DNA of 64,000 nt from Micromonospora sp. NBC_00421 (GCF_036017915.1 NZ_CP107929.1:2387501-2451500); one strand, 5' to 3'; positions 43,697-51,396 are shown, counted from the first letter of the stretch. Translations and numbers: made by a program. Notes: generated by a model not told the origin, from the letters alone.

Positions 43697-44305
43697 TCAC
43701 GTCCACTTCACCGGTCGCATCGACGTCACCCTCGACCCTCGACGCTGGCTCAGTTCGCCGTCAGCGAGGTCTGCGGCGTGCCCCTGCTCCACGCACAGCG
43801 CCGCCTTGGAGTAGCGGGCGAGCAGCTTCCCTCCGTCGCGCTGCGGGTCGGCCAGGCCCACCGTCACGCACCTGCCGAAATCGGTGCTGATCCAGTGCAC
43901 CGTCACCCCCCGCTGCTGCCAGAACGCCTGGTCGTCCCCAACCTTGGCGGCCCATTCCTCGAGATTCGCCGCCGAGTACGTGGCATCGACGAAGTCGACC
44001 AGCACCGCCGGCGCCAGGGCGCGTACCGCCGCGTCCATACTGGCGGTCGGCACGCGGTAGACCAGCAGGCGCCCGCCCGGCATGTCCACGAACACGCCGG
44101 CGTACGCAGCCGGCCACCGACCCGGGGCGACCTCACCCACCCGAGCGCCGGCGTCCATCGGCGCCTCCTGACCTGGCCAGTACGACTGCCCCGGCACGGG
44201 CGACGAGGGTGGCGGCTGCGGCGCGGCCTGCGCAGCGACGGTGCCGCAGGCGGCGAGCACGGCGAGCAGCGGCGCGGCGAGCAGCGCAGTCAGACGACGG
44301 TGCAT
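43697..44305 (-). CDS. Putative lipoprotein of unknown function
   Basis: A 202-residue exported protein. The N-terminus MHRRLTALLAAPLLAVLAAC is a lipoprotein signal with lipobox Leu-Ala-Ala-Cys at 17-20. A Pro-rich linker (QPPPSSPVPGQ) follows, and then a mixed domain with VFVDMPGGRLLVYRVPTA, DATYSAANLEEWAAKV and WISTDFGRCVTVGLAD. I do not recognise the domain. ATG 44305 is preceded by TAGGAGG. It lies inside the repeat-bounded region and is separate from the P450 operon. Confidence 0.7.
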   Translation of the reverse strand: MHRRLTALLAAPLLAVLAACGTVAAQAAPQPPPSSPVPGQSYWPGQEAPMDAGARVGEVAPGRWPAAYAGVFVDMPGGRLLVYRVPTASMDAAVRALAPAVLVDFVDATYSAANLEEWAAKVGDDQAFWQQRGVTVHWISTDFGRCVTVGLADPQRDGGKLLARYSKAALCVEQGHAADLADGELSQRRGSRVTSMRPVKWT

Positions 44306-44616
44306 GGTCGGACCTCCTACGGGGGTACGGCGAGCTGCGCCATTCGGACACTACGGGTATAACGATCCGGCCGGTGGTGAGATTCACGCCCTCCCCCCGG
44401 TTGGATCACCGCACGGACCCGTCAGTTGATGTGGATCGTCGCCCCGGCCCGGCTCAGGAACTGCGTGATGTCGATGATGCGGTCAACCCGGTCAGGGCAC
44501 GACCCTGGCCGGTGACGTGCCTACTGCCTCGACGCCCGGAGAGCATCAACGCGGACGATGACCCGATACCTGTGACGCTGCCTACGTAGCCGGACGAAGC
44601 ACCTGGTGCCTGGTGG
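44306..44616. other. Intergenic region with the lipoprotein promoter
   Basis: About 310 bp without a gene. A TTATACCC patch on the minus strand near 44357-44364 is the most likely minus-10 for the lipoprotein gene. The right end carries the second copy of the island-flanking repeat. Confidence 0.4.
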
Positions 44617-44633
44617 CTATGCCGGTGGTGGTG
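44600..44633. repeat. Right copy of the direct repeat (attachment-site-like)
   Basis: Contains CTGGTGCC and TGGTGGCTATGCCGGTG, matching 37438-37472 with two substitutions and one missing C. It overlaps the last codons and TAG stop of the HD-hydrolase gene, the arrangement left by site-specific integration into a gene's 3' end. Confidence 0.7.
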
Positions 44634-45195
44634 GAGTGAGCCAGGCGAGGGGTTCTCCGGTGAGGGCAGCGTCGGCGAGGCGGTGGGCGCTGGCGGTCTT
44701 CAGTGCCGCGCGTGAGCTGTCGATCCAGCGTTGGACGTTGTCGATCCCCTGGTGGCGGTACTCGACTGCTTGGACGAGGCATTCCAGCTTGTCAGCGTCG
44801 CGGGCGACGATGGCCTCTGGTGTCTCGCCCGCTTCGTACTCGCCGACGGCGGCGTTGATGAGGTCGGCGACGGCCGGTGGGCAGGCGGCGACCTGGTCGG
44901 CGGTGACTGTGGTGTTGGGTGCGGCAGTGAGGTAGCGCTTGGCGATGTGCGGGATGTCGGTGATCCGGGTTTCCTGGGTGTCGTGTAGGACGCACAGCAT
45001 CGACACCCGGGCGGGGTCGGCACCTTCCATGGCGGCGAGCATCATCCCGATGAGCGCGGTCCGGAACGAGTGTTCGGCGATGGATTCGGGGTGCTTGACG
45101 CCGGCGAACCACCAGCCGGTGCGGGCGGCGCGTTTGAGTACGCCGGCTTCGAAGATGAAACTCATGGCTCCGGCGGCGTCGTGGTCGTCGTTCAT
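44617..45195 (-). CDS. HD-domain phosphohydrolase (YfbR-like)
   Basis: A 192-residue HD hydrolase related to the 5'-nucleotidase YfbR group. The metal-binding residues are visible: His in SIAEHSFRTALIG, the His-Asp pair in VLHDTQETR and a later Asp in ARDADKLECLVQAVE. It probably dephosphorylates deoxynucleotides or related molecules in the cytoplasm. ATG 45195 is chosen; longer readings lack family similarity. Its last six codons and stop lie in the repeat that bounds the island. It is divergent from the XRE/TPR-like regulator at 45453. Confidence 0.85.
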   Translation of the reverse strand: MNDDHDAAGAMSFIFEAGVLKRAARTGWWFAGVKHPESIAEHSFRTALIGMMLAAMEGADPARVSMLCVLHDTQETRITDIPHIAKRYLTAAPNTTVTADQVAACPPAVADLINAAVGEYEAGETPEAIVARDADKLECLVQAVEYRHQGIDNVQRWIDSSRAALKTASAHRLADAALTGEPLAWLTPPPPA

Positions 45196-45452
45196 CTGCC
45201 CGTCCCTGTGCCGGTGACTCCGTCTGCTCGCAGGCTGTAGACGATAGAGGCTCGTTCCTGCCGGGATCGAGCGAGCCGAAGCCGGTCGGCGACCGATCAA
45301 CGCCCGATTTCGGGTGATGTGCATGGATAGCGTGGACGGAACACCCGGAGCTTGCAGGCGAGGGGGTGCCCGGCACGCGACGCGTCGGGGTACCGTCCGA
45401 CGAGGTGGCGGCCAGTTGAGGTTGCCTGGCCTCGTGAGCTTGGAGCGGCGCT

Positions 45453-46649
45453 ATGGCCTCGTCCGTCGATCCGCGCTTCGGTGTAGCTCTGGGTGAGTTT
45501 CGGGAGCGGCGTGGTTTGTCGCTTCGCTCCCTGGGGCAGCTTGCTCATCGGAGTAAGAGCCATCTGCACGAGTTGGAGGCGGGGCTCAAGGCTCCGACGG
45601 TCGACACGGCACGTCACCTGGACCGGGTTCTCGAAGCGGGGGGCGTGCTTGCTCGGTTGGTGGATGCGCCGATCGACCACGCAGCCGAGGCCGGCGAGCT
45701 GCGGGCGCGGGTCGCCGCCAGTGATGTCAGCGCGGATGCGCTCGATCGGATCGAGCAGGGTGTTGACGATCTGGCCAGCTCCTATCCGACGATGGCCCCG
45801 GCGGATCTTCTGCCGTTGGTACGGCGACACCTTGCCTATGTGGGGCGGTTGTTGGACGGGCGGGTGACGCTTGCTCAACAGCGGCGGTTGTTGGTTGCCG
45901 GTGGCTGGCTGGCGGTGCTGCGGGCGACCGTTCACATCGACCTGCGACAGCGAACGGCTGCGGGTGCGCACTTGCGAGCCGCTCGTGATCTTGCTGAACA
46001 TGCTGAGCATGGCGAGATCCAGGCATGGTGTCTCGAAACCCGGGCCTGGGACGTGTTGACCCAAGGTGACTACCGGACGGCGCTCGATCTTTCCCGTCAA
46101 GCGCAGCGGGTCGCTCCGAAGGGGAGTTCTGCCCGCATTCAGGCGACTGCTCAGGAGGCTCGTGCATGGGCGCGGATTGGGGATGTCGCTGCGACCCGGC
46201 GAGCGTTGGACCGGGTGGAGCGGCTGACGGCGAATCTGCCCGTTCCTGAGCGCGCCGAGCACCACTATCGCTACGACCCGGCCAAGGCCGCCGCGTACAC
46301 GGCCACGACGTTGGCGTGGGCCGGTGACCCCGGTGCCGAGCAGGTAGCGCGGGCGGTGTTGGCCGATCTGGACCCGCACGGCGATGGCGGAGCGCGGCCC
46401 CGCCGGTCCGCGTCGGCCCGTCTCGACCTTGGTCTCGCCCTGGTCGCCGCCGGCCAGCCGGACGAGGCGGTTGCTCTGGGGGCGCAAGCGGTGACGTCCG
46501 GGCGGGTGGTGCCATCGAACTGGTGGCGGGCTGCGGAACTGCTGGCCAAGGTGGAGCAGTCGGGGGCCCCAGAGGCCGTGACATTCCGTGACGCGTGCAT
46601 GGAGTACGCACCTGGGCTGCAGTCACCAGCGGACACCACACTCGGTTAG
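45453..46649 (+). CDS. XRE regulator with TPR-like domain
   Basis: A 398-residue protein. Residues about 8-60 form an XRE helix-turn-helix (FRERRGLSLRSLGQLAHRSK, then LHELEAGLKAPTVDTARHLD). The remaining about 330 residues are helical repeats resembling TPRs (LLVAGGWLAVLRATVHIDLR, GDYRTALDLSRQAQRVAP, WARIGDVAATRRALDRV). This layout is common in actinobacterial regulators that may bind peptides. ATG 45453 has GGAG upstream. It is the first of a run of plus-strand genes ending at 48964. Confidence 0.85.
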   Translation: MASSVDPRFGVALGEFRERRGLSLRSLGQLAHRSKSHLHELEAGLKAPTVDTARHLDRVLEAGGVLARLVDAPIDHAAEAGELRARVAASDVSADALDRIEQGVDDLASSYPTMAPADLLPLVRRHLAYVGRLLDGRVTLAQQRRLLVAGGWLAVLRATVHIDLRQRTAAGAHLRAARDLAEHAEHGEIQAWCLETRAWDVLTQGDYRTALDLSRQAQRVAPKGSSARIQATAQEARAWARIGDVAATRRALDRVERLTANLPVPERAEHHYRYDPAKAAAYTATTLAWAGDPGAEQVARAVLADLDPHGDGGARPRRSASARLDLGLALVAAGQPDEAVALGAQAVTSGRVVPSNWWRAAELLAKVEQSGAPEAVTFRDACMEYAPGLQSPADTTLG

Positions 46650-46772
46650 CGGACGTTCACCCTCTGGATCGGCGCCGTGCCTGGCGTGACGCTGGACGTC
46701 ACTGAAGCCGGGCGCGGAACGAGGTACATCAGCAGGTGGCCCTCCGTGCCGTGGGCGCGGAGGGCTGGTCAC

Positions 46773-47147
46773 ATGACGGTGAATATTGGACTCCTACGGC
46801 GAGTTGTCAGCCGGCACTTTGCGTCGTCGCCGTCCGCTGTTCCCGGCGTCGGAGAACGCATCCATCCATTGGAGCGGGAGGCCGCCCGACGACGGTTGTT
46901 GGACCTGGCGCGAGGCGTACCACAGCTCCCGACGTCGGGCGGGATTGCCTTGTCGTCGAAGCGGCGCGTGTCGTACGACGAGTATCTGTCGGCCACCGCA
47001 CTGACCTTCGCGCACCGGCATCGGCCTATGTGGTGTTGGCGGCGATGGCGGCGCGTCTGTCGGTGCGGAGCCGACTTGCCCTGCCATGTCCGGCACCGGC
47101 TCCCGATCGAGCGCGGCCACTGGTCCGGGAACGGTGAGCAGTGGTGA
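46773..47147 (+). CDS. Small Cys/Trp-rich conserved protein
   Basis: A 124-residue protein. The N-terminal half is helical (RRVVSRHFASSPSAVPGVGE, HPLEREAARRRLLDLARGV). The C-terminal part PMWCWRRWRRVCRCGADLPC followed by HVRHRLPIERGHW has four Cys and several His and could bind zinc or an Fe-S cluster. I know this type only as an uncharacterised actinobacterial protein near XRE regulators. ATG 46773 has GGAGGG at good distance, and the TGA overlaps the next gene's start region (GTGGTGA). Function unknown. Confidence 0.65.
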   Translation: MTVNIGLLRRVVSRHFASSPSAVPGVGERIHPLEREAARRRLLDLARGVPQLPTSGGIALSSKRRVSYDEYLSATALTFAHRHRPMWCWRRWRRVCRCGADLPCHVRHRLPIERGHWSGNGEQW

Positions 47148-47419
47148 CCAGCCACGGTCCGGTGCTGCCGATCTGGAGTTGCGGCGGATGCGACCGCCCC
47201 TGGCCGTGTCCGACCCGGCGGCAGGAACTGCGCGCGGAGTACGCCGACGCGCCGGTGTCACTGGCCCTCCACCTCGGGGCCTACTTCGTCCAGGCGGCCG
47301 AGGACATGCCCTGGGCACCGGCCGGCCCCCTGCACCGCCGCTTCATCGGCTGGATCAGGCAGCCGGGAAAAGCACAGCAGCGACGTGCAGCGCCCGTGCC
47401 AGCCGAACCCGACCAGTAG
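47141..47419 (+). CDS. Small conserved hypothetical protein
   Basis: A 92-residue protein beginning at GTG 47141 or 47144, overlapping the previous stop. It starts with PIWSCGGCDRPWPCPTRRQE (three Cys that could bind metal) and continues as one helical segment, SLALHLGAYFVQAAEDMPWA, and LHRRFIGWIRQPGK. It is probably co-translated with the Cys/Trp-rich protein before it. The family is uncharacterised to my knowledge, and the pairing suggests a shared role. Confidence 0.62.
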   Translation: MVTSHGPVLPIWSCGGCDRPWPCPTRRQELRAEYADAPVSLALHLGAYFVQAAEDMPWAPAGPLHRRFIGWIRQPGKAQQRRAAPVPAEPDQ

Positions 47420-47514
47420 GAGCGCCACCGGGCCGAATGACCTCGGACGGCACCCAATCCGACCGGCCTGCCGAGAGTTCACACACGGAATCGACCCCAC
47501 GTAGGAGCAGCCCC

Positions 47515-47607
47515 ATGCAGCACGAGTCTGTCGTAACCCCCTGGTTCCATCACTACACCCCAGCAGACAGTCCTACTGCCGGGGCCGGAGAGCGAGGGCG
47601 CTCGTGA
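47515..47607 (+). CDS. 30-residue micro-peptide
   Basis: ATG 47515 follows a strong GTAGGAG site. The product is 30 residues long: MQHESVVTPWFHHYTPADSP, then a Gly/Arg-rich end. Its TGA overlaps the GTG of the next small gene (GTGA), so the frame is used in a coupled unit and is unlikely to be chance. No signal peptide is visible. It could be a signalling or modified peptide read by the TPR-like regulator two genes on, or a leader peptide; neither is shown by the sequence. Confidence 0.5.
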   Translation: MQHESVVTPWFHHYTPADSPTAGAGERGRS

Positions 47608-47750
47608 TTTCCAGTGTGCTGTCGATCGTGTTCGGGGGGTTGGTGCCGGGCTTCCTGCTCGGGTTGCTCGCGTTCCGGGTCAAGTCCCGGTGGTGCCCCC
47701 GCTGCGGCGGGTCCACCCACACCATGTCGGTGCCGGGGCACGACCGGTGA
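47604..47750 (+). CDS. 48-residue membrane protein with CxxC
   Basis: GTG 47604 to TGA 47750. Residues 4-26 form one membrane helix (SVLSIVFGGLVPGFLLGLLA), followed by a positive stretch FRVKSR and the knuckle WCPRCGG that could bind zinc with the nearby His. Both ends overlap neighbouring genes as GTGA (47604-47607 and 47747-47750). It is likely a small membrane partner of the regulator downstream. Not recognised as a named family. Confidence 0.6.
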   Translation: MISSVLSIVFGGLVPGFLLGLLAFRVKSRWCPRCGGSTHTMSVPGHDR

Positions 47751-48964
47751 CCGGCCCCGGCCGGCAGCGCGCCGGCACCGAGCCGCCGATCGGACGGCGG
47801 ATGGCCGAGTTACGGGCCCGCCGGGGCATGAGCCAACAGGTCTTCGCCGACCGGATCGGCAAGTCGAAGAGCTGGGTCGACAAGGTCGAACGGGGTGTGC
47901 GTACCCTCGATCGGCTCTCCGTCATCGAGACGGTGGCCGGGGCGCTGGGCGTCGCGCCGCAACTCCTGCTCGGCGGTCGGACCCCGCCGGCACCGGTCAC
48001 CGACGTCGGTGCCGCCGTGGAACGGGTCCGGGCCGCCCTGGCCCGGCACGACGCTCCGGCATCCGCCCCGGTCGGGGCGGCGGTGCGGCAGCTCGACGAC
48101 CAGGCGGGCTACGCGTGGACGGCGTACCGCAACGGGCAGCACCCCCAGGTGTTGCGGATGCTGCCCGACCTGCTCGTCGACAGCCGCTACGCCTGCCACG
48201 TCAGCCTGGTGGACCCGCCCGTGCTCGAACTGCTGGTGCGGGTCTACCGGCTCACCGCCCAGACACTGGTCAAGCTCGGCGACGCGCACCTGGCCTGGCT
48301 GGCCGCCGACCGGGCGATGATGGCCGCCACCCGTGGTGATCCGATGCGGATCGGGCTCGCGGCGGTGTCCCTCGCGCAGGTGCTCCGCGCGCTGCGGCGG
48401 GGCCGGCTGGCCACGACCGCCGCGCTCACCGCCGTACGCCAACTCGACCCGGCGGTGACGCACGGCCACCCGCCGGCGTCGGCCCTGACCGGGACGCTGC
48501 TCATCGAGGCCGCCCTCGCCGCCGCCGGTCACGGCGACGCCGCCACCGCCCACGACCTGACCGAACGCGCCGCCCACCTCGCCGCCGACCACGAACGGCA
48601 CGACCAGGACGGCGTCGCTTTCGGCCCCACCAGCGTCGACCTCGCCCGTGCCCTGACCGCGACCCGCCTCGGCGACCACCATCGGGCCGTCGCCCTGCAC
48701 CGCCGGGCCACCGACCAGGAGGGTTGGCGGCGGCTCCCCGCCGAACACCGCGCCGCCCACCTCATCGACATCACCCGGGCCCACCTCGACCTCGGTGACC
48801 ACGACGCCGCCGGACGGGCCCTGCTCGCCGCCGACCACATTGCCCCGGCCGAGACCCGCACCCGCCCTGCCGCCCGGGCCGCCCTGACCGCCGTGCTCCG
48901 CGCCGGCCCCACCCCGGCCGACGTCGCCCGCCTCGCCGCCACCATCGGGTTGACCCGCCCCTGA
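47747..48964 (+). CDS. XRE regulator with TPR-like domain (second)
   Basis: A 405-residue regulator. The helix-turn-helix is at residues about 17-65 (RMAELRARRGMSQQVFADRI, then SKSWVDKVERGVRTLDRLSV). Helical TPR-like repeats follow (LLVRVYRLTAQTLVKLGDA, TLLIEAALAAAGHGDAATA, ITRAHLDLGDHDAAGRALL). It has the same plan as the protein at 45453 but only distant sequence likeness. GTG 47747 overlaps the 48-residue membrane protein gene. The repeat domain could sense a peptide, possibly the one encoded at 47515. Confidence 0.82.
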   Translation: MTGPGRQRAGTEPPIGRRMAELRARRGMSQQVFADRIGKSKSWVDKVERGVRTLDRLSVIETVAGALGVAPQLLLGGRTPPAPVTDVGAAVERVRAALARHDAPASAPVGAAVRQLDDQAGYAWTAYRNGQHPQVLRMLPDLLVDSRYACHVSLVDPPVLELLVRVYRLTAQTLVKLGDAHLAWLAADRAMMAATRGDPMRIGLAAVSLAQVLRALRRGRLATTAALTAVRQLDPAVTHGHPPASALTGTLLIEAALAAAGHGDAATAHDLTERAAHLAADHERHDQDGVAFGPTSVDLARALTATRLGDHHRAVALHRRATDQEGWRRLPAEHRAAHLIDITRAHLDLGDHDAAGRALLAADHIAPAETRTRPAARAALTAVLRAGPTPADVARLAATIGLTRP

Positions 48965-49156
48965 CCTGTGCACCTGGTGGCCGGTCGACCGTTGAGCGAC
49001 GTCCAGGAAGCGCACCTGGTCATCAGCCGCCAACCGCCGACGAACTCGGACCGGTCAACGGCTACCGCGCCCATCGCCAGCCCTGAGCCCCAGCAGTCGT
49101 GCGGCTACCGGACCTCCCGACCCGGTGGATCTCCTTGGGGACAGCACAATGACGAC

Positions 49157-49678
49157 ATGAATCTTGCTACGGTCCGTGCAGATGTCGTCGTGATCGACGA
49201 TCTGTTGCGGGACATCGCCGAGCGCCCGGTCGACCTCAGCGATCCGAACTGGATGGCCGAGATCCGGCAAGCGCAGCCGCCGGTGGACGAAGCCGGGGTG
49301 GCGGCCGAGGCGTCTGCCGCGCTCGATGCGCTGTTGGATGCGTACGAGACCGGCGGAGCGCCGGCCCGTGCGGAGGTGCGCGACATCTTTCGGGCTCACC
49401 CGTCCTTCCGCTGGGCCGCCCACCTACCGGTGGCGTGGGATTCGGTCGGAGAGTTCCGCCGACGACTCGTCCATGTCTCCGCGATGGATCAAGCCGCCGA
49501 TCCGCGCGACGAGCTGATGACGATCTGGGCGCTGTGCAACCGAGCCCGCGAGCGTGGCATCGACGTCGAACCGGTGCTCCGCGAGGTGGCGAACCTGTCA
49601 TCCGACGCGGATCTCTACGGGTTCGGCTCGATGCAGACGCTGATCATGCGAGGGCTGGAGGTACACGACCTCGGCTAG
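49157..49678 (+). CDS. Hypothetical helical protein
   Basis: A 173-residue soluble, acidic and mostly helical protein (MNLATVRADVVVIDDLLRDI; ASAALDALLDAYETGG; FRRRLVHVSAMDQAADPRDE). No motif is recognised. The ATG at 49157 has no strong ribosome binding site nearby, and about 190 bp separate it from the regulator upstream. Codon use is less extreme in GC than in its neighbours, which may mean recent acquisition. An immunity-type protein is a guess only. Confidence 0.6.
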   Translation: MNLATVRADVVVIDDLLRDIAERPVDLSDPNWMAEIRQAQPPVDEAGVAAEASAALDALLDAYETGGAPARAEVRDIFRAHPSFRWAAHLPVAWDSVGEFRRRLVHVSAMDQAADPRDELMTIWALCNRARERGIDVEPVLREVANLSSDADLYGFGSMQTLIMRGLEVHDLG

Positions 49679-49707
49679 AAATTCAGCAATCCTGAACTTC
49701 CGCAAGG

Positions 49708-49780
49708 TGCCCCGACCAGGATTCGAACCTGGGCTCTCCGGTTTCGTAGACCGGCGCGCTGTCCGCTGCGCCACCGGGGC
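49708..49780 (-). tRNA. tRNA-Arg (anticodon ACG)
   Basis: A full cloverleaf on the minus strand: acceptor GCCCCGG with its partner, D stem GCGC/GCGC, anticodon stem CCGGT/ACCGG with loop CTACGAA (anticodon ACG), T arm CCAGG-TTCGAAT-CCTGG and discriminator A. CCA is not encoded. It starts 31 bases after the rtcB stop, behind a terminator hairpin. Confidence 0.95.
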
Positions 49781-49786
49781 TCACGA

Positions 49787-49806
49787 CCGACGCCCGGGGG
49801 CGTCGG
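49787..49806 (-). terminator. Terminator after rtcB
   Basis: CCGACGCCC and GGGCGTCGG are perfect 9-bp arms around GG, between the rtcB stop and tRNA-Arg. Confidence 0.6.
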
Positions 49807-49811
49807 CCGGT

Positions 49812-51011
49812 CTAACCCTTCACACAGATCACCTGCTTGAGGTGGGCCACCACCTCGACCAGGTCGTCCTGCTGCGCCATCACCTCGGTGATGTCCTTGT
49901 ACGCGCCGGGGATCTCGTCGACCACCCCGGCGTCCTTGCGGCACTCCACCCCGGCGGTCTGCTGCGCCAGGTCGGCGGTGCTGAACGTCCGCTTCGCCTT
50001 CGTCCGCGACATCCGCCGCCCCGCGCCATGCGAGGCCGAGCAGTACGCGTCCTGGTTCCCCCGCCCCCGCACGATGTACGAACCGGTGCCCATCGACCCC
50101 GGGATGATCCCCAGGTCCCCCCGACCGGCCCGGATCGCCCCCTTGCGGGTCACCAGCACGTCCACCCCGTCATAGCTCTCCTCCGCCACGTAGTTGTGGT
50201 GGCAGGAGATCGGCTCCCCGTAGCTGACCTGCGGGAACGCGTCCCGGACCACGCCGCAGAGCAGGGCCAGCATGACCGCCCGGTTGCGCCGCGCGTACTC
50301 CTGCGCCCACCACAGGTCCCGACGGTAGGCGTCCATCTCCGGGGTGCCGGCGAGGAACACCGCCAGGTCCCGGTCGGGCAGGTCGGCGTTGTGCGGCAGG
50401 GCGCGGGCCACCCCGATGTGCCGCTCCGCCAACTCCTTGCCGATGTTGCGGGAACCGGAGTGCAGCATCAGCCAGACCTGCCCGGCGTCCGGGCCGTCCT
50501 GCTCGACGCAGACCTCGATGAAGTGGTTGCCGCCGCCGAGGGTGCCCAGCTGGTGCCGGGCCCGGCTCTCCAGCTGCGCCACCTTCCGGTCCAGGGTCGA
50601 GAACCGGCCCCAGAAGTCGTCCCAGCCGCGCTGCTCCAGGCCCCGGACCCGCCGCGGGTCGACCGGGTCGTCCCGCTTGGCGAAGCCGACAGGCACGACC
50701 GCCTCGATCGCGGTACGCAGTGGTGCGAGGTTGTCGGGCAGGTCGGCGGCGGTGAGCGAGGTCCGGACCGCGCTCATCCCGCAGCCGATGTCCACCCCGA
50801 CGGCGGCCGGCGAGACGGCCTGCCGCATCGCGATCACCGAGCCGACGGTGGCGCCCTTGCCGTAGTGCACGTCGGGCATCACGGCGACGCCCTGCACCCA
50901 GGGCAGCGCACCGATGTTGCGCAGCTGCTGGGCGGCCTGCGGCTCGATGCCGTACGGGTCGGTCCAGACCCGTACCGGGGCCTTCGTGCCCGGCAGCGGG
51001 GTGAATGCCAT
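49812..51011 (-). CDS. rtcB: RNA-splicing ligase RtcB
   Basis: A 399-residue GTP- and Mn-dependent RNA ligase that joins 2',3'-cyclic-phosphate or 3'-phosphate ends to 5'-OH ends. Visible motifs are MPDVHYGKGATVGSVI, the metal-binding Cys in GVDIGCGMSAV, TLGGGNHFIEV, LHSGSRNIGKEL, PISCHHNYVAEE and YCSASHGAGRRMSR with the guanylated His. It repairs broken tRNA or rRNA. ATG 51011 follows GAGGAGAAC. No archease or RtcA gene is nearby. The gene stands between two tRNA-type sequences on the same strand, one of them in its own leader. Confidence 0.95.
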   Translation of the reverse strand: MAFTPLPGTKAPVRVWTDPYGIEPQAAQQLRNIGALPWVQGVAVMPDVHYGKGATVGSVIAMRQAVSPAAVGVDIGCGMSAVRTSLTAADLPDNLAPLRTAIEAVVPVGFAKRDDPVDPRRVRGLEQRGWDDFWGRFSTLDRKVAQLESRARHQLGTLGGGNHFIEVCVEQDGPDAGQVWLMLHSGSRNIGKELAERHIGVARALPHNADLPDRDLAVFLAGTPEMDAYRRDLWWAQEYARRNRAVMLALLCGVVRDAFPQVSYGEPISCHHNYVAEESYDGVDVLVTRKGAIRAGRGDLGIIPGSMGTGSYIVRGRGNQDAYCSASHGAGRRMSRTKAKRTFSTADLAQQTAGVECRKDAGVVDEIPGAYKDITEVMAQQDDLVEVVAHLKQVICVKG

Positions 51012-51034
51012 CGTGTTCTCCTCGTTCGTGGGAG

Positions 51035-51107
51035 CAGGGGTGACAGGATTCGCACCTGCGACCGTCGGGTTTGGAATCCGGTGCGCTACCCGTTGAGCTA
51101 CACCCCT
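51035..51107 (-). ncRNA. Degenerate tRNA-Trp-like element in the rtcB leader
   Basis: A 73-base cloverleaf on the minus strand ends 23 bases before the rtcB ATG. The acceptor AGGGGTG/CACCCCT is perfect, with discriminator G as in tRNA-Trp, and the anticodon loop TTCCAAA gives CCA (Trp). It departs from a working tRNA: the anticodon stem has mismatches at 27-43 (C-A) and 31-39 (A-C), the D stem has a T-C mismatch, and the T loop reads TGCGAAT, not TTCGAAT, losing the invariant T55. It is most likely a tRNA mimic or a decayed tRNA gene carried in the rtcB 5' region. Confidence 0.75.
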
Positions 51108-51125
51108 CGGCGGGTGTCGGGGTCG

Positions 51126-51160
51126 AAAAAGCCGCCCGGTCCCCTGGTGGGGTGGGCGGC
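51126..51160 (-). terminator. Intrinsic terminator upstream of the tRNA-like element
   Basis: On the minus strand GCCGCCC pairs with GGGCGGC, with an inner CCCC/GGGG stem, and is followed at once by TTTTT (51126-51130 as A-run on plus). A T-run is rare in this genome, so this is a real terminator: either the end of the small upstream gene or an attenuator of rtcB. Confidence 0.75.
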
Positions 51161-51333
51161 TGCGCAGTCGCGCTGGCGCTATCCGCGCCGCCACCCCGAT
51201 CGCCACCGACAACCCCGGGCTCGTTCGCCGGCTGGCAACAGCACACCGCCGCGCGGCTGGGACCGCGTGGTCTCGGTGCTGAGGTACGGCGACACGGTGT
51301 GCTCCCTGGTTGGTCGGTGTGGCGTTGACATCG

Positions 51334-51362
51334 AACCTAGGCGGACACCCGCAGCGCCGCAA
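51334..51362 (-). promoter_or_regulatory. Possible promoter for rtcB
   Basis: On the minus strand TTGCGG and TAGGTT are separated by 17 bases, a fair housekeeping-sigma match. Transcription would begin near 51327, giving a leader of about 315 bases that contains the terminator and the tRNA-like element. Confidence 0.4.
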
Positions 51363-51396
51363 ACGGATATCCACGTTCGCTCCGGTGACGTTCCGG

